Below are positions 54,701 through 58,599 of a DNA stretch of 64,000 nucleotides, in pieces; within the stretch, counting starts at the first letter, position 1, and the number at the start of each line of letters is the position of its first letter. The notes beneath the pieces were generated by a model. The model saw only the letters and a program-made list of their open reading frames with translations, made no database searches and was not told the origin of the DNA. The DNA lies in contig NW_019091762.1 in assembly GCF_001949145.1 (NCBI RefSeq), positions 1-64,000 on the forward strand, given 5' to 3'. This stretch comes from Acanthaster planci. Taxonomy: Eukaryota; Echinodermata; Asteroidea; Valvatida; Acanthasteridae. Made by a program: the position numbers and the translations under genes.

Positions 54701-56640
54701 GGCAGTGAAGATGATCATAGTTTACCTCAGAAAGTAAGGTCATTTACAGAATGTTCAAAGCTCTGAAATGTTGGTTAAAATCCTTGTTTTGTATTGTTTG
54801 GGGAAAAGAGGTTCAAAGGTCTAGATGTTGCTGTATGTCACTACACTTGATAGGCCCATGCTGGTCATATGGTATTATATTCACACTTAATCCTCAGAGA
54901 GTTAAGAATGCTAGTTTTAGATTCATTGTTTCAATTGTCATGCTAAAAAAAATTTGCAAAAGCTCTGCAATTGGTGGCTTTAAACCTATTTGAAATTGTA
55001 ACTTAAGATGAGTTGTGTGAAAATGATAAATCCTTACCTCAGATTTCCCAAAACAGTGACAGCTAATGAGGATTGTACTTCAGTCCTTAAAAATGCACCA
55101 GAAACTCATATTATTTAAATCTTTCAGAAACAACTGAGACAAATCAGGTTGGTTGCAGTCTCCATCATCTTCCGCAACTGTGTGGTTCTGGAGGACTCAG
55201 AAGGTTAAAAAATCACAAAGAAGGAGAGTTACTTTTAAGATGAATAAGCCTGATAAGTTGATATCCTTTCATAGATAGTTTATTGTGTCTTGTTATTTAG
55301 GTACACATTTGCGGCAATAAAACCATCTGTTCAGTATGTGCAGGCTTTGATGGGACATTCTTTGTCACCACTGATGGTAAGGTATTGGCTTGTGGAAGTA
55401 ATGAAAACAACAAGCTTGGTTTCAACACCGTTACCAAAGGTCTCAAGAAACGTCAGGTCAAGGTACGTACATGTATATTGTTGAATAAACTGGTTACTGA
55501 TTTACAGTCTAGAAATTTCATAAATTTCACGTGATACTCCAGAGGTGACAAACATTCAGTTTAATAGCATTTTCCTTTTTGTGGCTTAGGTCGGGTCAAG
55601 ATTACTTCTAGTTTTGGTTTTGATTTTTTTTTTGTCTTGGTCATTATGGTCCTTTTTGTCTTGGTCAATTGGTCTTGCTATTTTGTTCTGGTCGTTCAAT
55701 TTGGTCTTTGTGTTTTTGTTTGTGTGTGTGTTTGTTTTTGTATTAGTCTTTGGATCTTTGGTTATGAGTTTTGTTTCTTTTGTTGGTTGGTCAGTTAGGT
55801 TTGCATTTTGTTTTGTGAAAATTGGTACTTTATGCACAATTATCAGTAATTTTTCTATATGAAAACTCTGACATACACGTAACTGTGCTTCATTCAATAA
55901 GCGAAATTACTGTATGTGGCTGCATTGAGCTAGAGGGACAGGATAACCATCCACATACATATTAATCTTACTCTTATTGCGACGTATACATATCTTTTCT
56001 TATTGAATGTATTGTTTTGTAAGTCATTTCTCTACTTGAATGACAAAAAATTTATCAGAGAGTTTTTGGATAATGGTCCAACTCTTTGTGTAAATTCAAA
56101 TGTACCAATGGCATGTTGTAATTTCTGAGATTTTGAACTCTTTAACTTCTTGTTTAAGTAACGGCAATATACCTGGAATGTGTGCTTTCATACTACACGA
56201 TAGTTGCAGAGTTATTATTATGCAGCAAATGTTCATGCTTGATTGACACGAAATACATGAAGGCTTTTGTAACATCTTTTTTATTAACAGTGCCAGTTTG
56301 CATTGCATTGCATGTCAGTTAGGTCATCAGGTAAAGTTTATTACCGATCATTCTTAAAGGTCACTATCAGTGTAGTGTTTACATGTAGATTGCTTTATAT
56401 AAATTTCCGGGTTCAAGATTCCTTCATAATTGGAGGTTTTCAAAAATTCCAAGTCCAGTTCTTGTCAGGTGGGCTGAATTTTGATATAGTTACATGCGTA
56501 TGAATGATCTTGTTAATGATTTTATTTTCAGGAAAGCTATGACATTCCATGCAAAGATATTCCTGCTATTGTAAAGCCACTAAACAGATATCACATAATG
56601 TCAGTATCCACTGGAAAGGATCACTCTGCTGTCATAGATG
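656..56640 (+). CDS. NEK9: NEK9 (Nercc1-type NIMA-related kinase), 13 internal exons, both ends outside window
   Basis: Seen: thirteen exons at 656-726, 3454-3556, 4843-4892, 5465-5546, 13652-13762, 17837-17901, 39646-39754, 40564-40701, 45045-45183, 54134-54334, 54687-54733, 55301-55462 and 56532-56640 join in one frame to about 462 residues. The order is kinase C-lobe (HRDIKTLN catalytic loop, [35 protein letters not shown]), a basic linker, then RCC1 repeats ([47 protein letters not shown]). Known: a NEK kinase followed by an RCC1 domain is found in NEK8 and NEK9. The linker-plus-RCC1 wording ([33 protein letters not shown]) is NEK9-like. NEK9 is a mitotic kinase that activates NEK6/7 for spindle assembly and centrosome separation. 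Missing: the ATP-binding N-lobe before base 1, the later RCC1 blades and the C-terminal tail after 64000. The gene looks intact; no stop or frameshift lies in the exons. Confidence 0.93.
727..1929. other. Intron stretch without recognised features
   Basis: AT-rich sequence between NEK9 exon 1 of this window and the Penelope-like element. No coding motif, RNA gene or clear repeat pair was recognised. Confidence 0.5.
2021..2051 (-). ncRNA. Hammerhead-ribozyme-like core in PLE repeat arm (candidate)
   Basis: On the minus strand the arm reads CTGACGA, a stem GACTG/CAGTC with loop AGCACG, then CGAAAC and a GGGTA that could supply the cleavage triplet. CUGANGA..GAAA is the hammerhead core order. 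An extra C next to the stem and the absence of an obvious stem I weaken the call. PLE terminal repeats are known to carry hammerhead motifs, which is why it is listed. Confidence 0.35.
2469..2870 (+). pseudogene. PLE GIY-YIG endonuclease domain remnant
   Basis: Residues [20 protein letters not shown] give the CxC Zn-like pair and the VYIGETGR (GIY-YIG family) motif. A frameshift follows after about 70 residues; the neighbouring frame continues with [11 protein letters not shown] and, after a stop (NW then TAG), with REALEI. Clearly non-functional. Confidence 0.75.
3454..3556 (+). CDS. NEK9: NEK9 exon: catalytic loop and DFG
   Basis: It begins by completing the Arg of HRD and continues [11 protein letters not shown], then [14 protein letters not shown], ending ..VAET. 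The catalytic Asp of HRD, the Asn of the loop (TLN) and the Mg-binding Asp of DFG are present. From memory of the family, vertebrate NEK9 tends to have Tyr after this Asp; here it is Phe. The donor GTTAAG is weak but fits the phase-0 join to 4843. Confidence 0.92.
3657..4234 (+). mobile_element. TTAA-type non-autonomous DNA element, family B copy 1
   Basis: It is alignable by eye over its length with 13816-14383 and 19398-19907. Ends resemble CCACTTGCTGCCGGGG..CGGCAGCAAGTGG but are worn (CCTCTTGTTGCC / GGCAGCATGAGG). It has no coding capacity. The flanking TTAA has decayed. It lies 100 bp downstream of the NEK9 exon at 3454-3556. Confidence 0.75.
4843..4892 (+). CDS. NEK9: NEK9 exon: activation segment, APE-like motif
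   Basis: A 50-nt exon with acceptor ..cgttgcag and donor GTAAGT. It encodes [16 protein letters not shown] plus two bases of the next Gln. It carries the P+1 loop Thr of GTPYY and the SPE (APE-type) motif. Confidence 0.9.
5465..5546 (+). CDS. NEK9: NEK9 exon: kinase helix F
   Basis: 82 nt, acceptor ..attcgtgcag, donor GTAAGT. It encodes [20 protein letters not shown] then RRSFDAS. The SDIWAIGC helix F motif with its structural Asp is intact. It ends in phase 0. Confidence 0.93.
6284..6920 (+). mobile_element. TTAA-type element, family A copy 1 (with 5' extension)
   Basis: The core is 6334-6920 (587 bp), starting CCACTTTCTGCCGGAG and ending CCCCGGCATGAAGTGG. It matches the complete copy at 14596-15183. 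An extra ~50 bp upstream (6284-6333, including CTTACTTGATGGTCTTG) is shared with the inverted copy at 9850-10396, so these two form a subfamily or a duplicated pair. Confidence 0.8.
6921..9849. other. Long intron stretch, no recognised gene
   Basis: No NEK9 exon and no recognised transposon protein. An ORF of 109 codons at 8122-8451 has no family motif. A short direct duplication lies at 9399-9457: two copies of TTCAGACTTAAGTGACATTG about 31 bp apart. Several ATG/TACATGTA words occur. Confidence 0.4.
9850..10396 (-). mobile_element. TTAA-type element, family A copy 2, 3' end missing
   Basis: Inverse-strand copy of 6284-6920. The TIR end CCACTT falls at 10341-10346, and a second AAGTGG followed by TTAA sits at 10391-10400. 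The opposite ~80 bp, including the CCCCGGCA terminus, is absent, so this copy is truncated at about 9850. Confidence 0.78.
10401..10910. other. Intron stretch, nothing recognised
   Basis: AT-rich, with a run of ten A at about 10624. No coding motif or repeat was recognised. Confidence 0.4.
10920..11760. repeat. Degenerate minisatellite, ~163-bp main period
   Basis: The block GAATAAGCCCCTTGGCT recurs at about 11072 and 11233, and TTGGCTTCTCTTCCAAATCT at about 11178 and 11343. Looser copies (GAGCCC.., AGCTCGCCAA) occur near 10927, 10996, 11646 and 11722. Minus-strand ORFs of 133 and 131 codons here are internally repetitive and are explained by the tandem structure rather than by a gene. Confidence 0.65.
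11761..13651. other. Intron stretch, nothing recognised
   Basis: No coding motif. It contains a G-run (GATAGGGGGGG near 13003) and an A-rich imperfect repeat (CTAAAAAAATCTCAAAAAAT region, 13278-13350). It ends at the NEK9 exon acceptor. Confidence 0.4.
13652..13762 (+). CDS. NEK9: NEK9 exon: kinase helices G-H
   Basis: 111 nt (37 codons), acceptor ..gtttttag, donor GTGAGT. It starts [20 protein letters not shown] and ends VRQLLSK. The 8.1-kb intron before it holds two family A elements and a minisatellite; the TTAA element at 13816 begins only 53 bp after its end. Confidence 0.88.
13816..14383 (+). mobile_element. TTAA-type element, family B copy 2
   Basis: 568 bp, starting CCACTTGCTGCCGAGG and ending CCAGCAAGTGG. 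TTAA stands at 13811-13814 on the left (one extra A before the CC) and at 14384-14387 on the right. No coding capacity. Known: the piggyBac superfamily targets TTAA and duplicates it; the TIR wording is compatible with a non-autonomous piggyBac-like element. Confidence 0.82.
14592..15187 (+). mobile_element. TTAA-type element, family A copy 3 (complete)
   Basis: Best preserved copy: 588 bp at 14596-15183 between TTAA (14592-14595) and TTAA (15184-15187). The imperfect TIR reads CCACTTCCTGCCGGGG at the left and CCCCGGCACGAAGTGG at the right. It shares internal blocks with family B (GAACAAAAGAC; GGGCTCTNTTTAC). No ORF encodes a transposase. It is inferred to be piggyBac-like because of the exact TTAA duplication. 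Confidence 0.85.
15188..16049. other. Intron stretch, nothing recognised
   Basis: It contains ACATGTACATGTATGCATGTG (about 15265) and a short CA run (about 15409). No coding motif was recognised. Confidence 0.4.
16050..16821. mobile_element. Non-autonomous DNA element with 17-bp perfect TIR and ACACGGGT repeats
   Basis: TAGGCCTTTTCACACTA at 16050-16066 is the exact inverse of 16805-16821, giving a 772-bp unit. If the outermost TA is read as target, it is TA-flanked. Inside, ACACGGGT or its complement ACCCGTGT occurs at least seven times (about 16212, 16266, 16580, 16695, 16711, 16767, 16785), clustered near the right end. An ORF at 16209-16562 shows no transposase motif. Confidence 0.7.
16822..17836. 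other. Intron stretch, nothing recognised
   Basis: AT-rich sequence up to the NEK9 exon at 17837. Open frames on the minus strand (for example 17044-17352) show no family motif. Confidence 0.4.
17837..17901 (+). CDS. NEK9: NEK9 exon: kinase helix I (DPEKRPTA)
   Basis: 65 nt, acceptor ..tatcaccag, donor GTAAGT. It encodes [19 protein letters not shown] then TNE, with the last Glu codon split two plus one. The conserved Arg of the RPTA motif closes the kinase fold. It is followed by a 21.7-kb intron, the largest in the window. Confidence 0.9.
17926..18065 (+). repeat. Solo remnant of the PLE terminal repeat
   Basis: About 130 bp resembling the arm at 1930-2120: it shares the order TTTGCGGTAGCAC, TGTGTGGTTCTGAAAG, CTCAACGTTTGGACAG, TGTCCATCGTTAGG. 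It is strongly diverged and has no coding part. It lies 25 bp after the end of NEK9 exon 17837-17901. Confidence 0.65.
18068..18155. repeat. Short inverted repeat, 14-bp perfect arms
   Basis: TATAGTAAAACTAG (18068-18081) is the exact inverse of 18142-18155, with 60 bp between. It could be a very small palindromic element or part of the PLE repeat remnant next to it. Confidence 0.5.
18478..19140. repeat. GATAT/ATCGATAT-rich repeat block
   Basis: Both ends are dense in GATATTGTCGATATTG-like words (18490-18610 and 19050-19125), partly in opposite orientation. The middle, 18620-19000, lacks them. This is the layout expected of a non-autonomous element with subterminal repeats, but no clean TIR could be fixed. 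Confidence 0.4.
19398..19907 (+). mobile_element. TTAA-type element, family B copy 3 (internal deletion)
   Basis: 510 bp, starting CCACTTCCTGCTGGGG and ending with GTGG followed by TTAA at 19908-19911. The left target is worn to TTAG. Compared with 13816-14383 it lacks about 60 bp (after GGAGTCAATGAAG). Confidence 0.8.
20565..20790. repeat. GCGAAA-rich subterminal repeat
   Basis: TGCGAAA or GCGAAA recurs about eight times in 225 bp, interrupted by a C-run (near 20629). It sits just inside the left terminal inverted repeat of the 10.35-kb insertion. Confidence 0.55.
21032..21619. other. Insertion interior, nothing recognised; one small palindrome
   Basis: No gene seen. GATACTACAT and its exact inverse form a palindrome with a single central base at 21211-21231. 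Confidence 0.45.
21620..21960 (-). mobile_element. LINE 3'-UTR fragment
   Basis: AT-rich sequence matching, block by block, the region downstream of the minus-strand LINE at 27655-27900: both contain AATGAATAA, an ACACAATAAATA word, TAAGAAAAGA/TAAGAGAAAAGA, TATACGA and TAATTGACAA in the same order. No coding part remains. Confidence 0.55.
22380..23084 (+). CDS. Gag-like ORF with CCCH/zinc-knuckle module (retroelement-type), 234 codons
   Basis: One uninterrupted frame of 234 codons from ATG at 22380 to TAA at 23084. Residues 90-126 contain [20 protein letters not shown] followed by [14 protein letters not shown], that is a CX8CX4CX3H (CCCH-like) finger directly followed by a CX2CX5HX4-5C knuckle. 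Residues 192-230 ([17 protein letters not shown]..) resemble the linker that follows such modules in tyrosine-recombinase and other retroelement ORF1-like proteins. It is inferred to be an ORF1/gag-like protein; no RT, RNase H or recombinase follows. GC content and CpG are higher than in the surroundings. A host gene is less likely but not excluded. Confidence 0.5.
   Translation: MPRQRLELLKYAEIVCMAAVQFPGLGWRIYDEQFHLHMEANLSRSWATMDMELWVTVAAGGSLLPTVNTSANTVVEAASNHWTKHICFAFNSALGCRWNPCRYVHRCSQCTRLGHGAGSCRTGMQPPMQGGTTTKHSIPPISVTYTLSIYSVGNVKSIPAGDNQQCGALARALGLINRTRKRIFVLPTPIKLAVLQQWLAHYLYESAADSLRQDFLGDLPLVLRVLDTEEALCK
23688..23820. repeat. Tandem repeat, ~56-bp unit, 2.3 copies
   Basis: AAGCGTGCC..GCCCACAGGATGC..GGATTTGGGC repeats starting at 23688, 23743 and 23799. 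Confidence 0.75.
24166..24322 (+). CDS. Candidate exon of unknown gene (ends ..[12 protein letters not shown])
   Basis: An open frame with coding-like composition ([20 protein letters not shown] then [19 protein letters not shown]) ends at AAAAAG|GTGAGT, a strong donor. It is in phase 0 with the candidate exon at 25424. The start is not fixed; the frame opens after a stop at about 24165. No family was recognised, and it is not part of NEK9. Confidence 0.25.
24736..24794. repeat. 59-bp perfect foldback bounded by TTAA
   Basis: TTAACCCTAACACTCCTCA (24736-24754) is the exact inverse of 24776-24794, with a 21-nt spacer. TTAA forms both outer ends, so it may be a miniature TTAA-target element. 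The arms contain the telomere-like word CCCTAA. Confidence 0.75.
25424..25559 (+). CDS. Candidate terminal exon of unknown gene
   Basis: After the acceptor ..gcctttag an open frame reads [20 protein letters not shown] then [20 protein letters not shown], ending D and TGA. Phase 0 matches the donor at 24322. Composition is protein-like, but no motif was recognised. It could be a captured host exon or the end of a transposon gene. Confidence 0.25.
25560..27440. other. Insertion interior, nothing recognised
   Basis: AT-rich with scattered TACATGTA words. The 84-codon ORF at 26677-26931 shows no family motif. Confidence 0.4.
27994..28773 (-). pseudogene. LINE reverse transcriptase domain, 259-codon open frame
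   Basis: It holds RT motifs 0-5 in order: [73 protein letters not shown]. The usual RP of NYRPI is RL, and FADD is FTDD. The thumb and C-terminal region are lost in a frame change after DDILLYC. It belongs to the APE-type non-LTR group; finer clade not assigned. Confidence 0.85.
29050..29838 (-). pseudogene. LINE APE-type endonuclease, truncated
   Basis: Residues ~57-165 are APE-like: NARCVRNK (catalytic Asn region), GITKTWLG (the catalytic Glu of ITETWL is replaced by Lys), [10 protein letters not shown]. The GDFN and SDH motifs are missing because of an internal deletion; the last ~100 residues belong to the region just before the RT. Inactive. Confidence 0.75.
29871..30579. other. Insertion interior, nothing recognised
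   Basis: It contains dense ACATGT words (30128-30210). No gene motif. Confidence 0.4.
30580..30860. repeat. Degenerate ~31-bp tandem repeat (GTGAAAATCTTTTCCC...)
   Basis: At least six units of the type GTGAAAATCTTTTCCCATTT plus GTGGGAAAAA. Each unit is itself nearly self-complementary (GGGAAAA / TTTTCCC). It lies just inside the right terminal inverted repeat of the 10.35-kb insertion. Confidence 0.75.
31357..33105. other. Intron stretch; one small hairpin cluster
   Basis: No gene. TTGTGGGGAC (32767-32776) and its exact inverse (32785-32794) form a hairpin, followed by two more GTCCCCACA words (32812 and about 32848). AT-rich repeats of TTTAAAT type lie at 31860-32060. Confidence 0.45.
33110..34330 (+). 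pseudogene. Decayed P2X7-C-terminal-domain-like coding remnant
   Basis: Part 1 (about 33128-33380): an acidic frame [19 protein letters not shown] .. [10 protein letters not shown], then a frameshift into [26 protein letters not shown] with GT at the end. Part 2 (34167-34330): after an [14 protein letters not shown] in one frame, then [18 protein letters not shown], a stop and YKGFRYP in another. Known: many invertebrate proteins carry PYRFEP-type leaders before a P2X7 intracellular-domain-like module ending RHxAYRxxxxW .. LPSCxxxxIRxxFP .. YxGF. The Zn-binding middle was not found. Frameshifts and stops show it is dead. The assignment rests on motif resemblance only. Confidence 0.45.
34331..36357. 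other. Intron stretch, nothing recognised
   Basis: AT-rich, with A-runs (34926-34953), several ACATGTACATGT words (about 34487 and 35491) and no gene motif. Confidence 0.4.
36359..36430 (-). mobile_element. Fragment of a family A-like element end
   Basis: TAATCACCTCCTGCCGGG.. AATGTTGATGATGCTGGGCC matches the terminal ~65 bp of family A copies (compare 61095-61160). The remainder diverges into a TTTTTCGCAGTTTGCGAAAAA palindrome. Confidence 0.55.
36500..37300. repeat. Degenerate repeat region with palindromes
   Basis: Two loose copies of a block GTACAC..TTTTC..GGCACT..TC..CAAAGTT.CAGCAAGC.. at about 36508-36590 and 36678-36730; a palindromic CATGACATCATGATGATGTCATC at 36609; TTCCGGTCGAAACCGGAA at about 36928; TGATGACGTCATCA at about 37189. 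The last resembles the core of the tandem array at 37640-38262. Confidence 0.4.
37640..38262. repeat. Tandem array, four diverged ~145-bp units
   Basis: Each unit carries TTGACC(T/G).., a GATG(A/T)(C/T)(A/G)TCATCA-type palindrome, AAGTCACGTGACATTAA (or TCATGTGACATTAA), a TATCTCC(A/T)AAAG block and GCAGATATC. Unit landmarks (GTGACATTAA) fall near 37747, 37895, 38047 and 38188, so the period is 140-150 bp. No coding. Confidence 0.8.
38338..38866 (-). mobile_element. TTAA-type element, family A copy 4 (worn)
   Basis: Minus-strand copy: TTTCAGCCAGGCCTGCAGCC.., GAGCACTTTTGTCCCCGG, CAGCAGCCTGGTCTTTCGTT, ending CCTGGCAGGAAGTG at 38866. The TTAA on the right is lost. The opposite terminus resembles family C/B more than A and is imprecise. 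Confidence 0.7.
38867..39645. other. Intron stretch, nothing recognised
   Basis: No motif recognised before the NEK9 linker exon. Confidence 0.4.
39646..39754 (+). CDS. NEK9: NEK9 exon: linker between kinase and RCC1 domain
   Basis: 109 nt, acceptor ..attttatag, donor GTTTGT (weak +3 to +6). It encodes [20 protein letters not shown] then [16 protein letters not shown]. The basic Ser/Arg/Lys stretch and the VVTSKTSE end match the NEK9 linker, which carries a nuclear-localisation-like patch in the family. Phase joins to both sides. Confidence 0.88.
40564..40701 (+). CDS. NEK9: NEK9 exon: first RCC1 blade
   Basis: 138 nt (46 codons), acceptor ..aaatacag, donor GTAAGT. It encodes [20 protein letters not shown] and, further on, [20 protein letters not shown]. 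The YxWGGG strand and the AAGxxHFAAVT strand are RCC1-repeat signatures. Confidence 0.92.
40702..42304. other. Intron stretch, nothing recognised
   Basis: AT-rich, with no recognised gene or repeat pair. Confidence 0.4.
42755..42930. other. Insertion into LINE-2 containing 100-N assembly gap (42766-42865)
   Basis: The RT sequence is interrupted after ..GGIILPFF and resumes at GGGAGAGGTTCAAGG (42929). The interrupting DNA starts TTTAACCCTAACCTT, then N, then contains AAGGTTAGGGCC and GGGAGGTTAGGAATAAA. The visible edges are inverted CCTAACC/GGTTAGG words, so the gap probably hides a foldback or simple repeat. Confidence 0.6.
42972..43500 (+). pseudogene. LINE-2 reverse transcriptase core
   Basis: It contains [32 protein letters not shown] (motif with catalytic Asp), [15 protein letters not shown] and [13 protein letters not shown]. 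The internal TAG at 43338-43340 ends the first frame. Confidence 0.8.
44216..45044. other. Intron stretch, nothing recognised
   Basis: No gene or repeat identified before the RCC1 exon at 45045. Confidence 0.4.
45045..45183 (+). CDS. NEK9: NEK9 exon: RCC1 blade (QLGHGD)
   Basis: 139 nt, acceptor ..tataatcag, donor GTAGAG. It encodes [20 protein letters not shown], then a KVE strand and [18 protein letters not shown] and VSCGEEFT are the classic RCC1 repeat motifs. It ends with one base of the next Asp codon. Confidence 0.92.
45184..49284. other. Long intron stretch, nothing recognised
   Basis: Four kilobases without a recognised coding motif, RNA gene or repeat pair. Open frames are short and random-looking. 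Confidence 0.4.
49285..49647. mobile_element. 363-bp foldback of two head-to-head tRNA-derived (SINE-like) units
   Basis: The outer ~125 bp on each side are inverted copies (TAATTTTATGTAACGGGTTTT.. on the left; its inverse, slightly changed, ends at 49647). The left arm holds a tRNA-like unit read on the minus strand; the right arm carries a second copy on the plus strand (GCACTAGTAAGCAGGAGTCC..) that lacks about 14 bp covering most of the B box. The tRNA-like heads face each other across a ~45-bp unique centre. The shared tails run outward. Confidence 0.75.
49382..49460 (-). ncRNA. tRNA-like sequence with intact pol III A and B boxes
   Basis: Minus strand: A box TGGTCGAGTGG, anticodon-arm-like TCTGC/GCAGG stem with an 8-nt loop, and a T-arm GTGGGTTCGAGTCCCAC with a perfect 5-bp stem (B box GGTTCGAGTCC). 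The acceptor stem does not pair and the loop is 8 nt, so it is a tRNA-derived SINE head rather than a working tRNA. D-arm wording is Ser/Leu-like. Confidence 0.7.
49648..50425. other. Intron stretch, nothing recognised
   Basis: AT-rich. The 121-codon ORF at 50042-50407 is low-complexity Lys/Asn-rich without a motif. Confidence 0.4.
50813..51799 (+). pseudogene. Tc1 transposase, broken
   Basis: Start [20 protein letters not shown] (HTH region) then an early TAA. Later frames give [20 protein letters not shown] (second HTH), [11 protein letters not shown] (first catalytic Asp), [18 protein letters not shown] and [13 protein letters not shown] (Glu of DD34E). The end reads [12 protein letters not shown] followed by a TAA stop that is part of the TTAA used by the inserted element at 51796. 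At least three frameshifts or stops. Confidence 0.85.
51800..53488 (-). mobile_element. TTAA-type element, family C, carrying a D element
   Basis: Bounded by TTAA at 51796-51799 and 53489-53492. Termini CCACTTCGCATTGGGCCC and GGGCTCAAAGTGG. The right part (53089-53488) aligns with the reverse of families A and B (CTAGGCCTGCCACC, GCAAGATTAGCATGCAGC, TCTTTTGTTACAAGGC). Without the internal D insertion it is about 770 bp. No coding. Confidence 0.8.
52173..53088. mobile_element. Family D element, uninterrupted reference copy (~916 bp)
   Basis: Termini CATAGAGGAAGGACAAAG and TGTGTCCTTCCTCTATG. TTTCAG flanks both sides (52167-52172; 53089-53094), a probable target duplication of about 6 bp within the family C sequence GAGTATTTCAG-CTAGGCC. 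It shares its first half with 20090-20543 and its second half with 30891-31348. No recognised protein; superfamily unknown. Confidence 0.8.
53734..54133. other. Intron stretch, nothing recognised
   Basis: Short intronic stretch between the Tc1 nest and the RCC1 exon at 54134. Confidence 0.4.
54134..54334 (+). CDS. NEK9: NEK9 exon: RCC1 blades (DYYGCLG / SWGCGEFG)
   Basis: 201 nt, acceptor ..tatatag, donor GTAAGT. It encodes [17 protein letters not shown], then [20 protein letters not shown] and [10 protein letters not shown]. The intron before it (45184-54133) carries the foldback and the Tc1 nest. Confidence 0.93.
54687..54733 (+). CDS. NEK9: NEK9 microexon: RCC1 (RLGLGSEDD)
   Basis: 47 nt, acceptor ..cccttacag, donor GTAAGG. 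It encodes [16 protein letters not shown] when joined to the preceding split Gly codon. It is short but in phase on both sides, and the motif continues the RCC1 repeat. Confidence 0.9.
55301..55462 (+). CDS. NEK9: NEK9 exon: RCC1 blade
   Basis: 162 nt (54 codons), acceptor ..gttatttag, donor GTACGT. It encodes [20 protein letters not shown] and [31 protein letters not shown] and [14 protein letters not shown] are RCC1-type strands. Confidence 0.92.
55596..55850. repeat. T/G-rich low-complexity block (TTTTTGGTC-like words)
   Basis: TCTTGGTCA/TTTTTGTC/TTTGGTC words repeat irregularly. A minus-strand ORF of 103 codons here is Lys/Thr/Asn low complexity and is a by-product. Confidence 0.7.
56532..56640 (+). 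CDS. NEK9: NEK9 exon: last RCC1 exon in window
   Basis: 109 nt, acceptor ..attttcag, donor GTAGGT. It encodes [20 protein letters not shown] and [13 protein letters not shown]. It ends one base into a codon, so at least one more exon must lie to the right. None was found up to 64000; the following intron is at least 7.4 kb and contains the DIRS element. Confidence 0.9.
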
Positions 56641-57488
56641 GTAGGTTTACTATTATGCTGAGATGTTAATGTTCATATTACTATCTATTCTTAAATACTT
56701 CAGACAGTTTCCCTATTCAGCAACGTGCAACGTGACCATGCATTAACACTTGATAATGCCTGCTGAGATTTTATAATGCCTGCTGCTTAAAAAATGCTCT
56801 GGCACCTGGATATAAGAGTCATCCCTAATGGTTAAGAATCTGCATGTGATGCGAAAAGCAGAATGTGCCACATGTGCGCCAAGTCCATATATGGAGATTC
56901 TTCAGGACAACTTTCACGAGAAATTCACCATGAAATAGACAGGAAATGAAAGTAAACTCTGCTAAAATTGTTGGAAATCTATCATATATTGACTTCTTTT
57001 GACTTTGTGACTGAAAAAGGTATTTTATTTCGAAATCTCGCGAGAGATTCCGTGAGATTCCAGCCACGCACATGCGCAGTCATTACGCTACGGCGCAGCT
57101 TCAGTGGTAACTGCGAAACAATTTTCGATACTTTTAACCACGATCATTGAAGTAATCTTCAGCGCATGAGAACCTTTGTTTGCCTGATTTCACTCTGTGA
57201 TAATCATTGACACAATAGGAAAATCAAAGTCTGCAGAAATTGTCAGGAAACAACTGATAAACTCGGGCAATAACACCCGGTCAAACCAGGCGGCTTGCAC
57301 CAGTACTACTTTACACACATGTATAAGCACGGTGGTTGTCACAACTAACATGCATGTAACATACACTGATGCCTCAACCACTGCAAGCGCAAAGATGTTG
57401 CCGCCGCGCATGCCAACCAAGCCGACGAGTTTGAGCAACTCGGACCAGTCAATGCCAAAAAAGGCATGCTCTAGCAAGTCTACGGACG

Positions 57489-58545
57489 ATGCAGGCGGAA
57501 AAAACACAGAGTTTCCAAGGCATGATCAAGGGTGCACTGGCGCCTTACATGACGGCGGCTGACGATGACACCGCTAGCTACAATAACAATGCAGGCACAG
57601 AGAATACATGTACTACTGAGGAGGTCAATTTGTGTGACCCATCTGATGATGACATGGTTTCTGAACCTGCTTGTGCTAGTGGACTAATGTCCATGAACCA
57701 ACAAAGCCCAGACTCCAAATCACAGGCACAGCAGGCTGACTCCAACCAGACTGCAACACCACAGGCACTGCCTACGGACAAAGGGTTTGCTTCCCCATTT
57801 ACTGTTCCGTCTGGGGTTGGTAATCCTGTTAAGGAGGACATAGCGAACAGTCTAACTTTTCTTCTAACAGAAAAACTGGAAGAAAAGAATCTGAATGACA
57901 CTGCAGACTCATACCAGTGCCCCAGTAACTGTGAGGCTTTAGCAGTGCCCAAAGTAAACCCACAAATCTGGGACAATGTCTCAGCTAAAACCCGCTCCAG
58001 AGACCTGAAGCTTCAAAGGGTGCAGAAACCCCTCATAAAGGGGGTCACTGCTCTTGCTCATGCCTTTAAGGGTCCATTAACCTTTGGACAGGGAGATGGT
58101 CCCGGCCAACTTGAACTGAATAGTCTCTGTAAGGAGCACATCAGCCCAGACCTGAACCAAAAATATGCCCACTTGTGCAGACCATCAACGAAGGTGACAC
58201 AGTGGGAAAACAGGGAAAAGAGCTCTGTGAGGAGCAGAAGGCAACAATGGGGGCGATGCGCTTCGCATGCCAACAACGAGGGGATTTTTCACCCTTATAC
58301 AAACAAACGTTTCCAAGCTGCAGGCTGGAAAACAGGTGGACATACCTCTGGAACTAACAAAGTTCCTTTATTTAGGGGAGGGGAGCCACACTCAGCTGAA
58401 GCTGAAACAGTTCCCACGCCACCGCACCAACCAATATCAAGGGAGACAGTACACCCAAGGCCAACAAAAGAACAGCCAGGCTAAAAAACCAACCTGGATG
58501 ATTTATACCTGGCAGGCCGGGCAAGACCTACCGCAGTCGAGGTAG
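57489..58545 (+). pseudogene. DIRS gag-like ORF
   Basis: 331 codons open from 57489. A Ser/Thr/Gln-rich N-half is followed by NPQIWDNVSAKTRSRDLKLQ and PLIKGVTALAHAF, the conserved core of DIRS gag proteins. From about 58170 the reading continues in other frames (DTVGKQGKELCEEQK; LELTKFLYLGEG; QGRQYTQGQQK), so at least two frameshifts are present. The start codon is not certain because the upstream region is also open in another frame. Confidence 0.75.
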
Positions 58546-58599
58546 GTATACACACCAAAGGAGATGTAACTGTAATATGCATTTACAGAAAAAACATGA

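Noticed and set aside
55586-55897. Lys/Thr-rich minus-strand ORF
   Set aside because: Translation of a T/G-rich low-complexity block, not a protein.
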